From positions 1 through 10,376 of the forward strand of contig JABMMK010000330.1 of NCBI GenBank assembly GCA_013205605.1: a stretch of 10,376 nt of DNA, given 5' to 3'. The notes beneath the pieces were generated by a model. The model did no database searches. It saw only the letters and a list, made by a program, of their open reading frames with translations, and had not been told where the DNA came from. Below, one piece after another: positions 1-6,982 of this stretch. This stretch comes from Cytophagales bacterium. GTDB lineage: Bacteria > Bacteroidota > Bacteroidia > Cytophagales > Spirosomataceae. The stretch's first letter is position 1. Each line of letters begins with the position of its first letter. Position numbers and translations under genes: made by a program.

Positions 1-230
1 ATTATTGGTACCATGCCACGGGTCCCCAATATGTGGAAAAAATACTGAGCAGTCCCCACTCCGTTATGTATCTAGTAGCCCATAATCCATCTATTTCGTA
101 CGCCGCATCCTATTTTTCTGGAGAAATGATTCAAATGGAAACTTGTTCATGTGTACATTTGCACTGGCCAATAGCCAATTCATGGGATGAAATTATCAAA
201 GGAAGCGCCATGGTCAATTTTATACATTAA
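1..230 (+). CDS. SixA-like histidine phosphatase (partial, 5' end outside window)
   Basis: The 3' end of a gene that enters from the left edge; the frame is open from base 3 to the TAA at 228-230, so about 75 C-terminal residues are visible. A strand followed by LVAHNPS matches the second catalytic-histidine block of the histidine phosphatase (phosphoglycerate mutase-like) fold, usually (V/G)GHNP. The following METCSCVHL and the Trp-bearing tail (NSWDEIIKG) match the end of SixA-type phosphohistidine phosphatases, which dephosphorylate phosphohistidine or small phosphate esters in the cytoplasm. The N-terminal RHG motif lies outside, so activity cannot be judged. The usual Gly before HNP is Ala here. 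A GTG at 33 is internal, not the start. A small membrane-protein gene follows 4 nt later. Family call fairly sure; substrate unknown. Confidence 0.72.
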   Translation, partial: YWYHATGPQYVEKILSSPHSVMYLVAHNPSISYAASYFSGEMIQMETCSCVHLHWPIANSWDEIIKGSAMVNFIH

Positions 231-234
231 TTCT

Positions 235-363
235 ATGCAAAAAAATCGCCTTATTTTTCGTTGGATTTTGATTCTGTTTACACTTTTGATGATTGCGCTC
301 GCTATCGATATGGCCCGAAATACAACGGCTCCTTGGAATAAAAATAAAGCAAAAACCAATTAA
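235..363 (+). CDS. 42-residue single-pass membrane protein, unknown function
   Basis: A short open frame, ATG to TAA, encoding 42 residues. Residues 1-9 are basic (K3, R5, R9). Residues 10-25 form one hydrophobic helix (WILILFTLLMIALAI). The tail after D26-M27-A28-R29 is hydrophilic and lysine-rich, with the segment NTTAPWNK. That is the layout of a small inner-membrane protein. It begins 4 nt after the stop of the SixA-like gene, which suggests co-transcription and translational coupling. No Shine-Dalgarno is visible. I recognise no named family and assign no function. It could be a chance ORF, but the clean charge-helix-charge pattern and operon-like spacing argue for a real gene. Confidence 0.55.
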   Translation: MQKNRLIFRWILILFTLLMIALAIDMARNTTAPWNKNKAKTN

Positions 364-404
364 TAAGCCGCTTTATTTAGCCATTTAATTCCAAAAATCG
401 AAGG

Positions 405-923
405 CTATAAAACGGACTCGATGTGTTTTAGATGATGGGTGCAATGCCAAGCATAAATTCCCAATACCCGATCTAAAGGATAAGTAATTCCTCGCTCAGG
501 ATGAAAATATGTTTTCGTCCAATCTGTTTCTTGCAGAGTATTCATTAAATAAACCCAACGCTGATGCACGGATTTGACGCCTGTGATGGACCATTCAATC
601 GGTGCTTCGTCGCCATCAGGCATGTGGGCCCAGTCATTTTCTGAATAGGGCATGATGGTTGGATTTTCCTCATTTAATGCTTTTTTGAATCGTATATAAC
701 AATTCATGTGGCTATCAAACATGTGATGAATCACTTGGCGAGCGGTCCAGCCTCCTGGTCGGTACGCTTTTTTCAACGTAGTTTCGGAAAGTTTTGATGC
801 GACAATGACTAATAAATCAGGAAATTCATCAATTGTCTTAATCCAGTTTTTTCTGATTTCAGGGGTGATGATTTCTGGGGCAGCAAATTTCCCAATAGGA
901 TATTGAAGTGGATTTAATTCCAT
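405..923 (-). CDS. YfiT/BstA-like DinB-superfamily metal-dependent protein (putative bacillithiol S-transferase or hydrolase)
   Basis: A complete 172-residue protein, the usual length for the YfiT branch of the DinB four-helix-bundle superfamily. The proposed metal triad is visible at H67 (in QVIHHMFDSH), H160 and H164 (in YAWHCTHHLKHI). This is the same H67/H160/H164 spacing that I recall for Bacillus subtilis YfiT. Other family blocks are YRPGGWTARQ at 54-63, RFKKALNEE at 78-86 and PYSENDWA at 92-99. Relatives have been called nickel- or zinc-dependent hydrolases; some DinB proteins (BstA) transfer bacillithiol to electrophiles. It is cytoplasmic with no signal peptide. The gene starts 4 nt after the stop of the ATP-grasp ligase and is the last of the minus-strand operon, so co-expression with mrp and nfu is likely. 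Family secure; the reaction is inferred. Confidence 0.87.
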   Translation of the reverse strand: MELNPLQYPIGKFAAPEIITPEIRKNWIKTIDEFPDLLVIVASKLSETTLKKAYRPGGWTARQVIHHMFDSHMNCYIRFKKALNEENPTIMPYSENDWAHMPDGDEAPIEWSITGVKSVHQRWVYLMNTLQETDWTKTYFHPERGITYPLDRVLGIYAWHCTHHLKHIESVL

Positions 924-927
924 GTGA

Positions 928-2637
928 TTATGCGTTGGTAAAAAAAGTTGTGATGTCTTTGGCGGCTTCTCGGGTATGGGCGATCAATGGGTGGACGCCG
1001 CGATGTATCAACTCAAGCATTTCTTTTCCTGAATCTTTACTTAGATGGGAAATATGCAAAGGCATCAAAATTTCGCCTTCTTCCACCTCCATGGGCGTAC
1101 ACATTTCAAAAGCGATGTTGCCCGCCGAGGCTATTTTAATTAATTCCAATTTTGTTTTTTGGAAACTTTCTTCAAAACTTTCTTCTGTATTTCCCGAAAT
1201 TTCTAATTGGACTGCTGTCTGGCTCGATTTTAAGGCCAACAATTCTTTAATCTCGTTATCTAACAGGTTTAATTGTTTTCTAAGTGCATGGTAATTTTTA
1301 CCCGTCGACATCCGTTCGCGAATCGATTGCCTAATGAAATAAGTAATCGTATCGGTTACCGTTAATCCTATTTCAGCGGTTTGTTTAAAAATTAATGAGC
1401 TCTGCGACATGCCAGGAATGGTGTTTGGGTCATGCAAGATGACCAATCCTTCTGGACTTAAAAATCCGTCTATTCGCGTGCAAACCCCAAAACCTAAGTC
1501 GTCAAATGCTTTTTTAACTTGCTCTTGTATGATTTTCAAATCAGCTAAACTAGCATCCATTGGAATTCTTTTTCGGGTTGCCTTAGACTTATATTTGGCA
1601 TTAAAATCGAAAACTTCTACGGACTCGTCGATAATAATTTCGGTCGGCGGTAGGGCAACCGACTCGCCATCGGGAGTCTGAATGACTCCGCAACTAAATT
1701 CCGCGCCAAGCACAAACGATTCCAATAAAATGGAATCTTCCGAATGAATGGAATGAATAACGGCCTTGGTTACTCCTTGTAAAAAATACGCTTGTAACTC
1801 GGTTAAAAGTTCGGCCGGATGTAAGAATACTTGATGCTGGAATATCACTGGAAAGCCTATTCCCTCATCTAGATTGACCATTTTTTGAAGCAAATCTATT
1901 TGATCCTCCTCCCTTAACTTGATCCAATCTTCCCGGTAAATCTCGGAGATGAACAGGCATTTTTTGATCGCCTGATCAAAGTCCTCTAAGGAATCTTTTT
2001 TGACAAAAGCCAAACCAATCGACGATCCTTGATGCGGAGCCTTGGCCACAAACGGCAAACCTATTTCTTTTTTTACTTGTTCAAATAATGTTTCTCGGCC
2101 ATATTTCTCGTAGTCATCTCTCTTTAAATTGAAGAATTTTTTATCGAGTCCTACGCTTTTTTGTAGCCATTCATTTTGCTTCGACTTATCGATTCCGATT
2201 GCTGAGCCCAATAAACCTGGTCCGGAATAGGGGATGTCATACCATTCTAATAAACCTTGGATGCTTCCATCTTCTGCGCCAGGACCGTGCATGGCAATGA
2301 ACGCGAAATCGAAATGATCTTTAAAGTTTTCAGGAAAAATTTGAACTCCAATCTCCTGGATAATTTGTGCATAAGCCTCAGGATTTTGATTTTCTAAAGA
2401 TTCAATGTAAACTGAAAATGGAGCTGTTTGATATTGTTTTGGAGGGAAAAAATCACGGATTGAATCTTCAAAAATAAGCGATTCTTTAATCAAAATAAAA
2501 TGTCCCAAACTGTCTACAAAAATAGGCACGGGTTTGAATAATGCTTTATTGATATGCGCCATGGCCGTTTTCCCACCGGCAAAACTAATTTCACGTTCTC
2601 TCGCTTGGCCACCAAATAAAATTCCAATACGCATCAT
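928..2637 (-). CDS. D-alanine--D-alanine ligase-family ATP-grasp enzyme with insertion and C-terminal extension
   Basis: A 569-residue protein with every D-Ala-D-Ala ligase block, but far longer than the usual 300-370 residues. The N-terminal domain has GGQAREREIS (E16 matches the substrate-side Glu of DdlB) and HGPGAEDGSIQG at 117-128. The ATP-grasp core has K199, HQGSSIG at 202-208, ESFVLGAEF at 306-314, omega-loop K348-Y349, RID at 388-390 and HDPNTIPGM at 402-410. D403 replaces the usual metal-binding Glu; N405 is kept. About 65 extra residues lie between roughly 229 and 302. About 130 residues follow the usual end (after ~437): a charged helical stretch (450-500), then a segment I do not recognise. 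Cell-wall dipeptide synthesis is one possible role, but an altered substrate is plausible. Two ATGs sit at 2637 and 2634. Spacing to nfu is 3 nt. Confidence 0.8.
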   Translation of the reverse strand: MMRIGILFGGQAREREISFAGGKTAMAHINKALFKPVPIFVDSLGHFILIKESLIFEDSIRDFFPPKQYQTAPFSVYIESLENQNPEAYAQIIQEIGVQIFPENFKDHFDFAFIAMHGPGAEDGSIQGLLEWYDIPYSGPGLLGSAIGIDKSKQNEWLQKSVGLDKKFFNLKRDDYEKYGRETLFEQVKKEIGLPFVAKAPHQGSSIGLAFVKKDSLEDFDQAIKKCLFISEIYREDWIKLREEDQIDLLQKMVNLDEGIGFPVIFQHQVFLHPAELLTELQAYFLQGVTKAVIHSIHSEDSILLESFVLGAEFSCGVIQTPDGESVALPPTEIIIDESVEVFDFNAKYKSKATRKRIPMDASLADLKIIQEQVKKAFDDLGFGVCTRIDGFLSPEGLVILHDPNTIPGMSQSSLIFKQTAEIGLTVTDTITYFIRQSIRERMSTGKNYHALRKQLNLLDNEIKELLALKSSQTAVQLEISGNTEESFEESFQKTKLELIKIASAGNIAFEMCTPMEVEEGEILMPLHISHLSKDSGKEMLELIHRGVHPLIAHTREAAKDITTFFTNA

Positions 2638-2640
2638 AAA

Positions 2641-2895
2641 TTACTGGGGGATAATTTGGCTAATTTCTTCCACGGATTTGACTTCGGGTACTTCTCTTTT
2701 TATCGCTTCTTCCACACCGGCTCTGAAGGTCATGGCCGACATATTACAGGATTTGCAATTGCCAACTAAAGACAATGTTAGCTCATTTTCTTCCGAAATG
2801 CCCACGATTTCCACATTGCCGCCATCTGCAATCAAGTAAGGACGAATGCTGTCAAGTGCTGATTGAATTCGTGCATAAAGTGGATGATTTTCCAT
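2641..2895 (-). CDS. NifU C-terminal-domain (Nfu-type) iron-sulfur cluster scaffold
   Basis: A complete 84-residue protein consisting of a single NifU C-terminal domain. It has the opening helix and the IRPYLIADGGNVE block at 17-29, then the cluster-binding C47-K-S-C50 (CxxC) followed by a conserved helix. Nfu proteins bind a [4Fe-4S] cluster between two subunits through these cysteines and pass it to target enzymes in the cytoplasm. The gene starts 3 nt after the mrp stop and ends 3 nt before the ATP-grasp ligase, so the three are translated from one message. Pairing with an Mrp ATPase fits a carrier-plus-ATPase delivery route. There is no A-type (IscA-like) domain as in E. coli NfuA, so this is the short stand-alone type. 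Assignment is secure. Confidence 0.93.
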   Translation of the reverse strand: MENHPLYARIQSALDSIRPYLIADGGNVEIVGISEENELTLSLVGNCKSCNMSAMTFRAGVEEAIKREVPEVKSVEEISQIIPQ

Positions 2896-2898
2896 AGG

Positions 2899-3978
2899 TT
2901 AAGTGTTTGATTGTGCGTTACTAATCGCAATTTGTTGGGCTAAATTGGTAGCAATTTGTATAAAAGCATTCGCGCTGATTCCGTCCGTGGACGCAATAGG
3001 TTTCCCTTCATCGCCCGCTTCTCGGATCGCTTGTATCAAGGGTACTTCCCCCAAAAATGGTACTTTATATTTTTCAGCTAACATTTTACCACCGTCTTTG
3101 CCAAACAAATAATATTTGTTTTCAGGCAATTCTACCGGTGTAAAATAAGCCATATTTTCGACTAAACCCAACAATGGAACATTAATTCCCGCTTGGTTGA
3201 AAAATTGCAAACCTTTAGTTGCATCTGATAAGGCTACTTTTTGAGGCGTGGTTACAATCACAGCTCCAGTTAATTTGATCAATTGGACCAACGTTAAATG
3301 TATATCTGAGGTTCCTGGCGGAAGATCGATCAATAAGTAATCCAATTCACCCCAATTTGTATCGCCAAAAAACTGGCGCAAGGCTTGCGTCATCATAGGA
3401 CCGCGCCAAGGCACAGGGCTGTCGGAGGGAGCCAAAAACCCCATTGAAATCATTTTTATGCCATATTGCATGATGGGTTGAATGCGATTCTTGCCATTGA
3501 TTTCTTCGACCAAAGGCTGCAAATCCTCTGCGCCAAACATGACAGGAATAGAGGGTCCCGAAATATCAGCATCCAAAATACCTACCTTAGCCCCAAGATT
3601 TTTAAGCGCCATGGCTAAGTTGGCCGTCACCGTCGATTTACCCACACCCCCTTTTCCAGAGGCAATCGCAATCACATTTTTAACTCCAGGAATTAAGGGA
3701 TCCGCCGCCGATAAACTAGTTACCTCAGCAGTCATTTGAATCACGACTTTTAGGTCTGGATGAACTAAACGATGTATAGCATCCTCACAATCTTTGCGAA
3801 TTTTTTCCTTTAAGGGACATGCCGGGGTGGTTAAAACCACGGTAAATCGAACTTCGCCAACGCCCAACTCAACATCCTTGATCATTCCCAAGGTGACCAA
3901 ATCTTTCTTCAAGTCAGGCTCTTGGACGGTACTTAAGGCGCCTATAATCAGTTCTTTACTTACACTTAATTCTCCCAT
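2899..3978 (-). CDS. mrp: Mrp/ApbC-family iron-sulfur cluster carrier P-loop ATPase
   Basis: A full-length 359-residue protein. Residues 1-90 form the MIP18/DUF59 domain, with the conserved TTPACPLK at 50-57 (C54). Residues 95-350 form a MinD/ParA-like deviant Walker P-loop ATPase: SGKGGVGKS at 107-115, DADISGPS at 136-143, WRGPMM at 191-196 and DLPPGTSD at 218-225. Mrp proteins hold and transfer [4Fe-4S] clusters to apoproteins in the cytoplasm, using ATP hydrolysis. The C-terminal CxxC that binds the bridging cluster in ApbC/Nbp35 is absent: after VENMAYFTP the chain runs PVELPENKYYLFG with no cysteine, and C54 is one of the very few Cys residues in the protein. The start is ATG. A 48-nt gap upstream holds a TATATTTG octamer. 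The gene leads the tight nfu, ATP-grasp, YfiT series. Confidence 0.93.
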   Translation of the reverse strand: MGELSVSKELIIGALSTVQEPDLKKDLVTLGMIKDVELGVGEVRFTVVLTTPACPLKEKIRKDCEDAIHRLVHPDLKVVIQMTAEVTSLSAADPLIPGVKNVIAIASGKGGVGKSTVTANLAMALKNLGAKVGILDADISGPSIPVMFGAEDLQPLVEEINGKNRIQPIMQYGIKMISMGFLAPSDSPVPWRGPMMTQALRQFFGDTNWGELDYLLIDLPPGTSDIHLTLVQLIKLTGAVIVTTPQKVALSDATKGLQFFNQAGINVPLLGLVENMAYFTPVELPENKYYLFGKDGGKMLAEKYKVPFLGEVPLIQAIREAGDEGKPIASTDGISANAFIQIATNLAQQIAISNAQSNT

Positions 3979-4001
3979 GTTCGATTTTAATATTCAAACC
4001 T

Positions 4002-4009
4002 CAAATATA
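4002..4009 (-). promoter_or_regulatory. Candidate -7 promoter element upstream of mrp
   Basis: Read on the minus strand, the octamer TATATTTG exactly fits the Bacteroidota -7 consensus TANNTTTG. It lies in the 48-nt gap between the GSCFA gene and mrp, 24 nt before the mrp ATG. No TTTG (-33 box) is present at the usual 17-23 nt further upstream; the nearest match is ATTG with a 25-nt spacer. It may be an internal promoter letting mrp-nfu-ligase-yfiT be expressed apart from the two upstream genes. The implied leader is very short. Confidence 0.25.
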
Positions 4010-4026
4010 CAGGTTTTTGCTGTTTA

Positions 4027-5004
4027 TTATGAGCCCAATGATGCTTTTAATGATAAAATTTCAGCAGCTAATTTCTCCGCCAATTTCGAATAATCGACAG
4101 AAGGAAATTGGCTTGCCAGCTCCCCTTTTAATTTTTCTAAATTAGCTATATGTAGGTGTTTTTTTGTTGGGTGCGGTCGGTGATGCAGCGTGGTAATTAT
4201 ACGTTCCCAAGCAACATCTACCGCTACCAATTCGCTTGAAAAATAAGTCTCTTTGAATTTTTGCCAAATATAATCCAAGGCAATTTCATTGGGATGAATT
4301 AAATCTTTTTCATAAAAACGATAATCCCTCAGCTCGTCCATCATGATTTCAAAAGCTGGGAAATAGGTAACTTGGCCCGGAAATTCCTTTGCAATTTCAT
4401 GGGCTGCCAACCGCAATGATGCTTTAGAAACAGAATTTTCCATCATGCCATCTCGAGTATGCCTCACGGGTGACACGGTCAAGATGATGTGTAATTGGGG
4501 ATGACTCTTTATAAATGCACGATAGGCTTCTGTAATTTCAGAGACCTGATTCATGTGCTTGGCAAATCGTTGACTCGCTTGTTTATGGCAATTTGCGATC
4601 GGTCTGTTGAGTATATTGTCGTGATAAAAATAGGCGGTACCGAAGGTCAGTATCAACGTATCGGCTTGGTACAAAAATGCCTGGGTTTCTTCTTGTTTTG
4701 CATGAATCTCCTCCATTAAACCTTCCGGACTTTGGCTGATAAAATTGGAGTGAAAATCAGGATGTAAATAAAAATCACCTTCAGCATATAAATCGGTAAT
4801 TTTTAACGGTTCAAACGCTAACGCTTTTAAAATGCGAATGGGATTAAATTGGGTTCCAAAAGGCTGATTGAGCAATTTCAGTGTTAAACCATCCAACCTT
4901 TTTCCCATATTTTCCGCAAAACAAGATCCCATAGACAATACCCTACTGTTGGGCCTTAGCTTATGGTTTGCAATGGGAATTGGGAAATCAGTGCTAAGTT
5001 TCAA
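4027..5004 (-). CDS. GSCFA-domain (SGNH/GDSL-like) protein, TTG start
   Basis: A 325-residue protein, near full family length. The defining MGSCFAENMG lies at 25-34; S27 corresponds to the nucleophile position of SGNH hydrolases. Other blocks are QPFGTQFNP at 47-55, LTFGTAYFY at 119-127, SPVRHTRDGMMENSVSK at 178-194 and DLIHPNEIA at 234-242, where D234 and H237 would complete the triad. The last 50 residues are charged and helical. The family is common in Bacteroidota and its substrate is not known; an acyl-ester role is inference from the fold. No signal peptide is seen. I take the TTG at 5004-5002 as start: no ATG lies upstream in frame, and KLSTDFPIP aligns with the usual family N-terminus. 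The DUF885 stop is 35 nt upstream and mrp begins 48 nt downstream. Confidence 0.87.
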   Translation of the reverse strand: MKLSTDFPIPIANHKLRPNSRVLSMGSCFAENMGKRLDGLTLKLLNQPFGTQFNPIRILKALAFEPLKITDLYAEGDFYLHPDFHSNFISQSPEGLMEEIHAKQEETQAFLYQADTLILTFGTAYFYHDNILNRPIANCHKQASQRFAKHMNQVSEITEAYRAFIKSHPQLHIILTVSPVRHTRDGMMENSVSKASLRLAAHEIAKEFPGQVTYFPAFEIMMDELRDYRFYEKDLIHPNEIALDYIWQKFKETYFSSELVAVDVAWERIITTLHHRPHPTKKHLHIANLEKLKGELASQFPSVDYSKLAEKLAAEILSLKASLGS

Positions 5005-5039
5005 GCCTTGTTTATTATAGTGAAATGATAACTCGAGTC

Positions 5040-6809
5040 TTATTTAAGGCCATTAGCCCATTGGTCCATTTTCTTCTCCAAAACCTCTAATGGCATATTT
5101 CCATCTTTTAGCAATTCATCATGGAAGTCAGAGAGTTTAAACTTGGTCCCTAATTGCTTCGTCAGGCGTTCTCTAATTTCTTTGATTTTGAGCGCCCCTA
5201 TTTTATAACTTAAGGCTTGCGCTGGAATTGCCATATACCTTTCTATTTCAGCGATCGTACCTTCTTCATTGAGGGGTTCATTGTCCATCATGAATTTGAT
5301 GGCCTCTTCCCTCGTCATATTTTTGGAATGCATTCCGGCATCTACTACTAAGCGGATGGCGCGGTGCATTTCATCCCCCAATGCGCCCATATATTGGTAT
5401 GGATCTGTGTACAATCCCAATTCCTTACCTAAGCTTTCTGTGTATAAAGCCCAACCTTCTGCATAGGCTGAATTTCCACCAAAACGCCTAAATTTAGGCA
5501 AATCCCCATTTTCTTGTTGCAAACTAATTTGATAATGGTGTCCTGGAATGGCTTCATGCAAGAAAAGACTTTCCATGCCACTCGTCAGGTTAAACGTTTT
5601 TGCATTTGTGATCGGAACATAAAAGATACCGGGTCTTTTTCCATCTTCAGTGCCGGCAAAATATTCGGCTGAGGCAGAGGCAGCCCGAAAAGCTTCTGTT
5701 TGACGAATCTCAAAAGGCGATTTTGGAACACGGCCAAACATCGTTTTGAGTTGGGGCTCCATTTTTTTATGAATCGTTTCAAAGGCTGCAAGCACTTCTG
5801 CTGGATCTTTAAAAGGAGTGAATTTAGGATCAGTTCTCATGTGTTCAAAAAAGGCTTTCAATTCACCCTTGAATCCCACGGCATCCTTTGTTTTCTCCAT
5901 TTCCGTTTTAATTCGCTTGACTTCAGAAAGGCCCGTTTGGTAAATTTCATCCGCTGATTTATCCGTGGTGGTCATCGTGCGAATTAAATATTGGTAATAC
6001 GCTTTGCCATTGGGTATGTCGCTGATTCCTGAACTCAGCCTTCCTTTGGGTAAGTATTCTTCCTTGATGAAAGTAGCCAAACGACTGTAAGCAGGAAGGA
6101 TAATTTGCTGGATGTTATTGACGTATAATTCGGTAAACCTTTTTTTGTCTGCTTCGCTAAAGCTTTTAGGCAAATTTTTAATGGGTCCATAAAAGGTGCT
6201 TTCTTTTACGTCTTTGACGTTAAAGGCCTCTAGTTGGGGAATTATTTTCACAATCAATGCTTTAGGCAAAACATGTCCCGCGGCCATTCCTTTTCTGAAA
6301 TAAACGATGGAGCTATCTAAATATGCAGCCCCTTTAAGCATTCTTTTAGACCAATTTTCATAATCTTTTGTGGTCACAAAGGGTTGGATGACAGAGCCAC
6401 TTCCCAACTGTGCGAATGTCAAATGAAAGCCATAAAATTGATTTAATGGGATAAAGTTTTCGGGGAAGCTTAGTCCTTCCATTCCCAAATTGACATCTCT
6501 TTCGATCAAATCGTAGGTTAATTGGTCATTGGTATTTAAACTTTCACGGTCAATTTCTTGAATAGATTTTTGGTATTTCTCTAAAGTGCTTTTGACTAAA
6601 GCCCGGTGGCTGTCCGTGAAGTCAATATTTAATAAGTCATTGTATCGATTATCGCCATTAAATGTCGCAGAGAGAGGACTTAATTTTAATTGGTCTTCGT
6701 AATATTCCGAAATGATTTTATCAAGCTGCGGGTTTTTCTGTGCTGTATTTTTCTCCTTTTGGCATGAAAAAAATGAAATTAGGCTGATGAATAGAATTAG
6801 TTTTTTCAT
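5040..6809 (-). CDS. DUF885-family metallopeptidase, lipoprotein
   Basis: A 589-residue protein with a lipoprotein signal: MKK, then a hydrophobic stretch (4-14), then S15-C16 as lipidation site (lipobox FFSC). The mature protein opens CQKEKN; a QK-acid pattern just after the Cys resembles the lipoprotein export signal described in Bacteroidota, so outer-membrane, perhaps surface-exposed, placement is likely. Residues 30-585 make up the DUF885 domain. It has the metal-binding signature HEAIPGHHYQ at 418-427 (H418, E419, H424) and YAEGWALYTE at 449-458, which carries the probable further Glu ligand. The family is regarded as zinc-type peptidases; substrate unknown, with peptide scavenging or envelope protein turnover plausible. 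It is the first gene of the minus-strand block, with the divergent promoter region upstream; the GSCFA gene follows after 35 nt. Family secure. Confidence 0.92.
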   Translation of the reverse strand: MKKLILFISLISFFSCQKEKNTAQKNPQLDKIISEYYEDQLKLSPLSATFNGDNRYNDLLNIDFTDSHRALVKSTLEKYQKSIQEIDRESLNTNDQLTYDLIERDVNLGMEGLSFPENFIPLNQFYGFHLTFAQLGSGSVIQPFVTTKDYENWSKRMLKGAAYLDSSIVYFRKGMAAGHVLPKALIVKIIPQLEAFNVKDVKESTFYGPIKNLPKSFSEADKKRFTELYVNNIQQIILPAYSRLATFIKEEYLPKGRLSSGISDIPNGKAYYQYLIRTMTTTDKSADEIYQTGLSEVKRIKTEMEKTKDAVGFKGELKAFFEHMRTDPKFTPFKDPAEVLAAFETIHKKMEPQLKTMFGRVPKSPFEIRQTEAFRAASASAEYFAGTEDGKRPGIFYVPITNAKTFNLTSGMESLFLHEAIPGHHYQISLQQENGDLPKFRRFGGNSAYAEGWALYTESLGKELGLYTDPYQYMGALGDEMHRAIRLVVDAGMHSKNMTREEAIKFMMDNEPLNEEGTIAEIERYMAIPAQALSYKIGALKIKEIRERLTKQLGTKFKLSDFHDELLKDGNMPLEVLEKKMDQWANGLK

Positions 6810-6894
6810 ATGATGAGTTGATTTGTTTGACGGGTATTAAATTATTTGAATGGATTTTATTGCAATCACTGATCTGGGAATTTATTCCGCTTGG

Positions 6895-6925
6895 CAATTT
6901 ATTGCATCTCAGTAAAATTAGCAAA
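6895..6925 (-). promoter_or_regulatory. Candidate promoter for the DUF885-led operon
   Basis: On the minus strand, TTTG (6925-6922) is followed after 20 nt by TAAATTG (6901-6895). This resembles the Bacteroidota pattern TTTG-N(17-23)-TANNTTTG with one T missing in the second box. It would give a leader of roughly 80 nt before the ATG at 6809. The TTTG lies inside a 10-bp perfect palindrome CAAAATTTTG (6922-6931), which could instead be a protein-binding site. Confidence 0.25.
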
Positions 6926-6982
6926 ATTTTGGGAATCTGTGTAATTAAAAAGGCCTTCATGTTCATATTTGGACAAATTCAA

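Noticed and set aside
364..404. Possible terminator hairpin between the small membrane gene and the yfiT-like gene
   Set aside because: The best stem is TAGCC/GGCTA (378-382 with 403-407), only 5 bp with a 20-nt loop that runs into the coding end. It is too weak to call.
908..1681. Plus-strand ORFs of 128 and 90 codons opposite the ATP-grasp ligase gene
   Set aside because: They lie wholly antisense to strongly conserved coding sequence and their translations show no recognisable domain.
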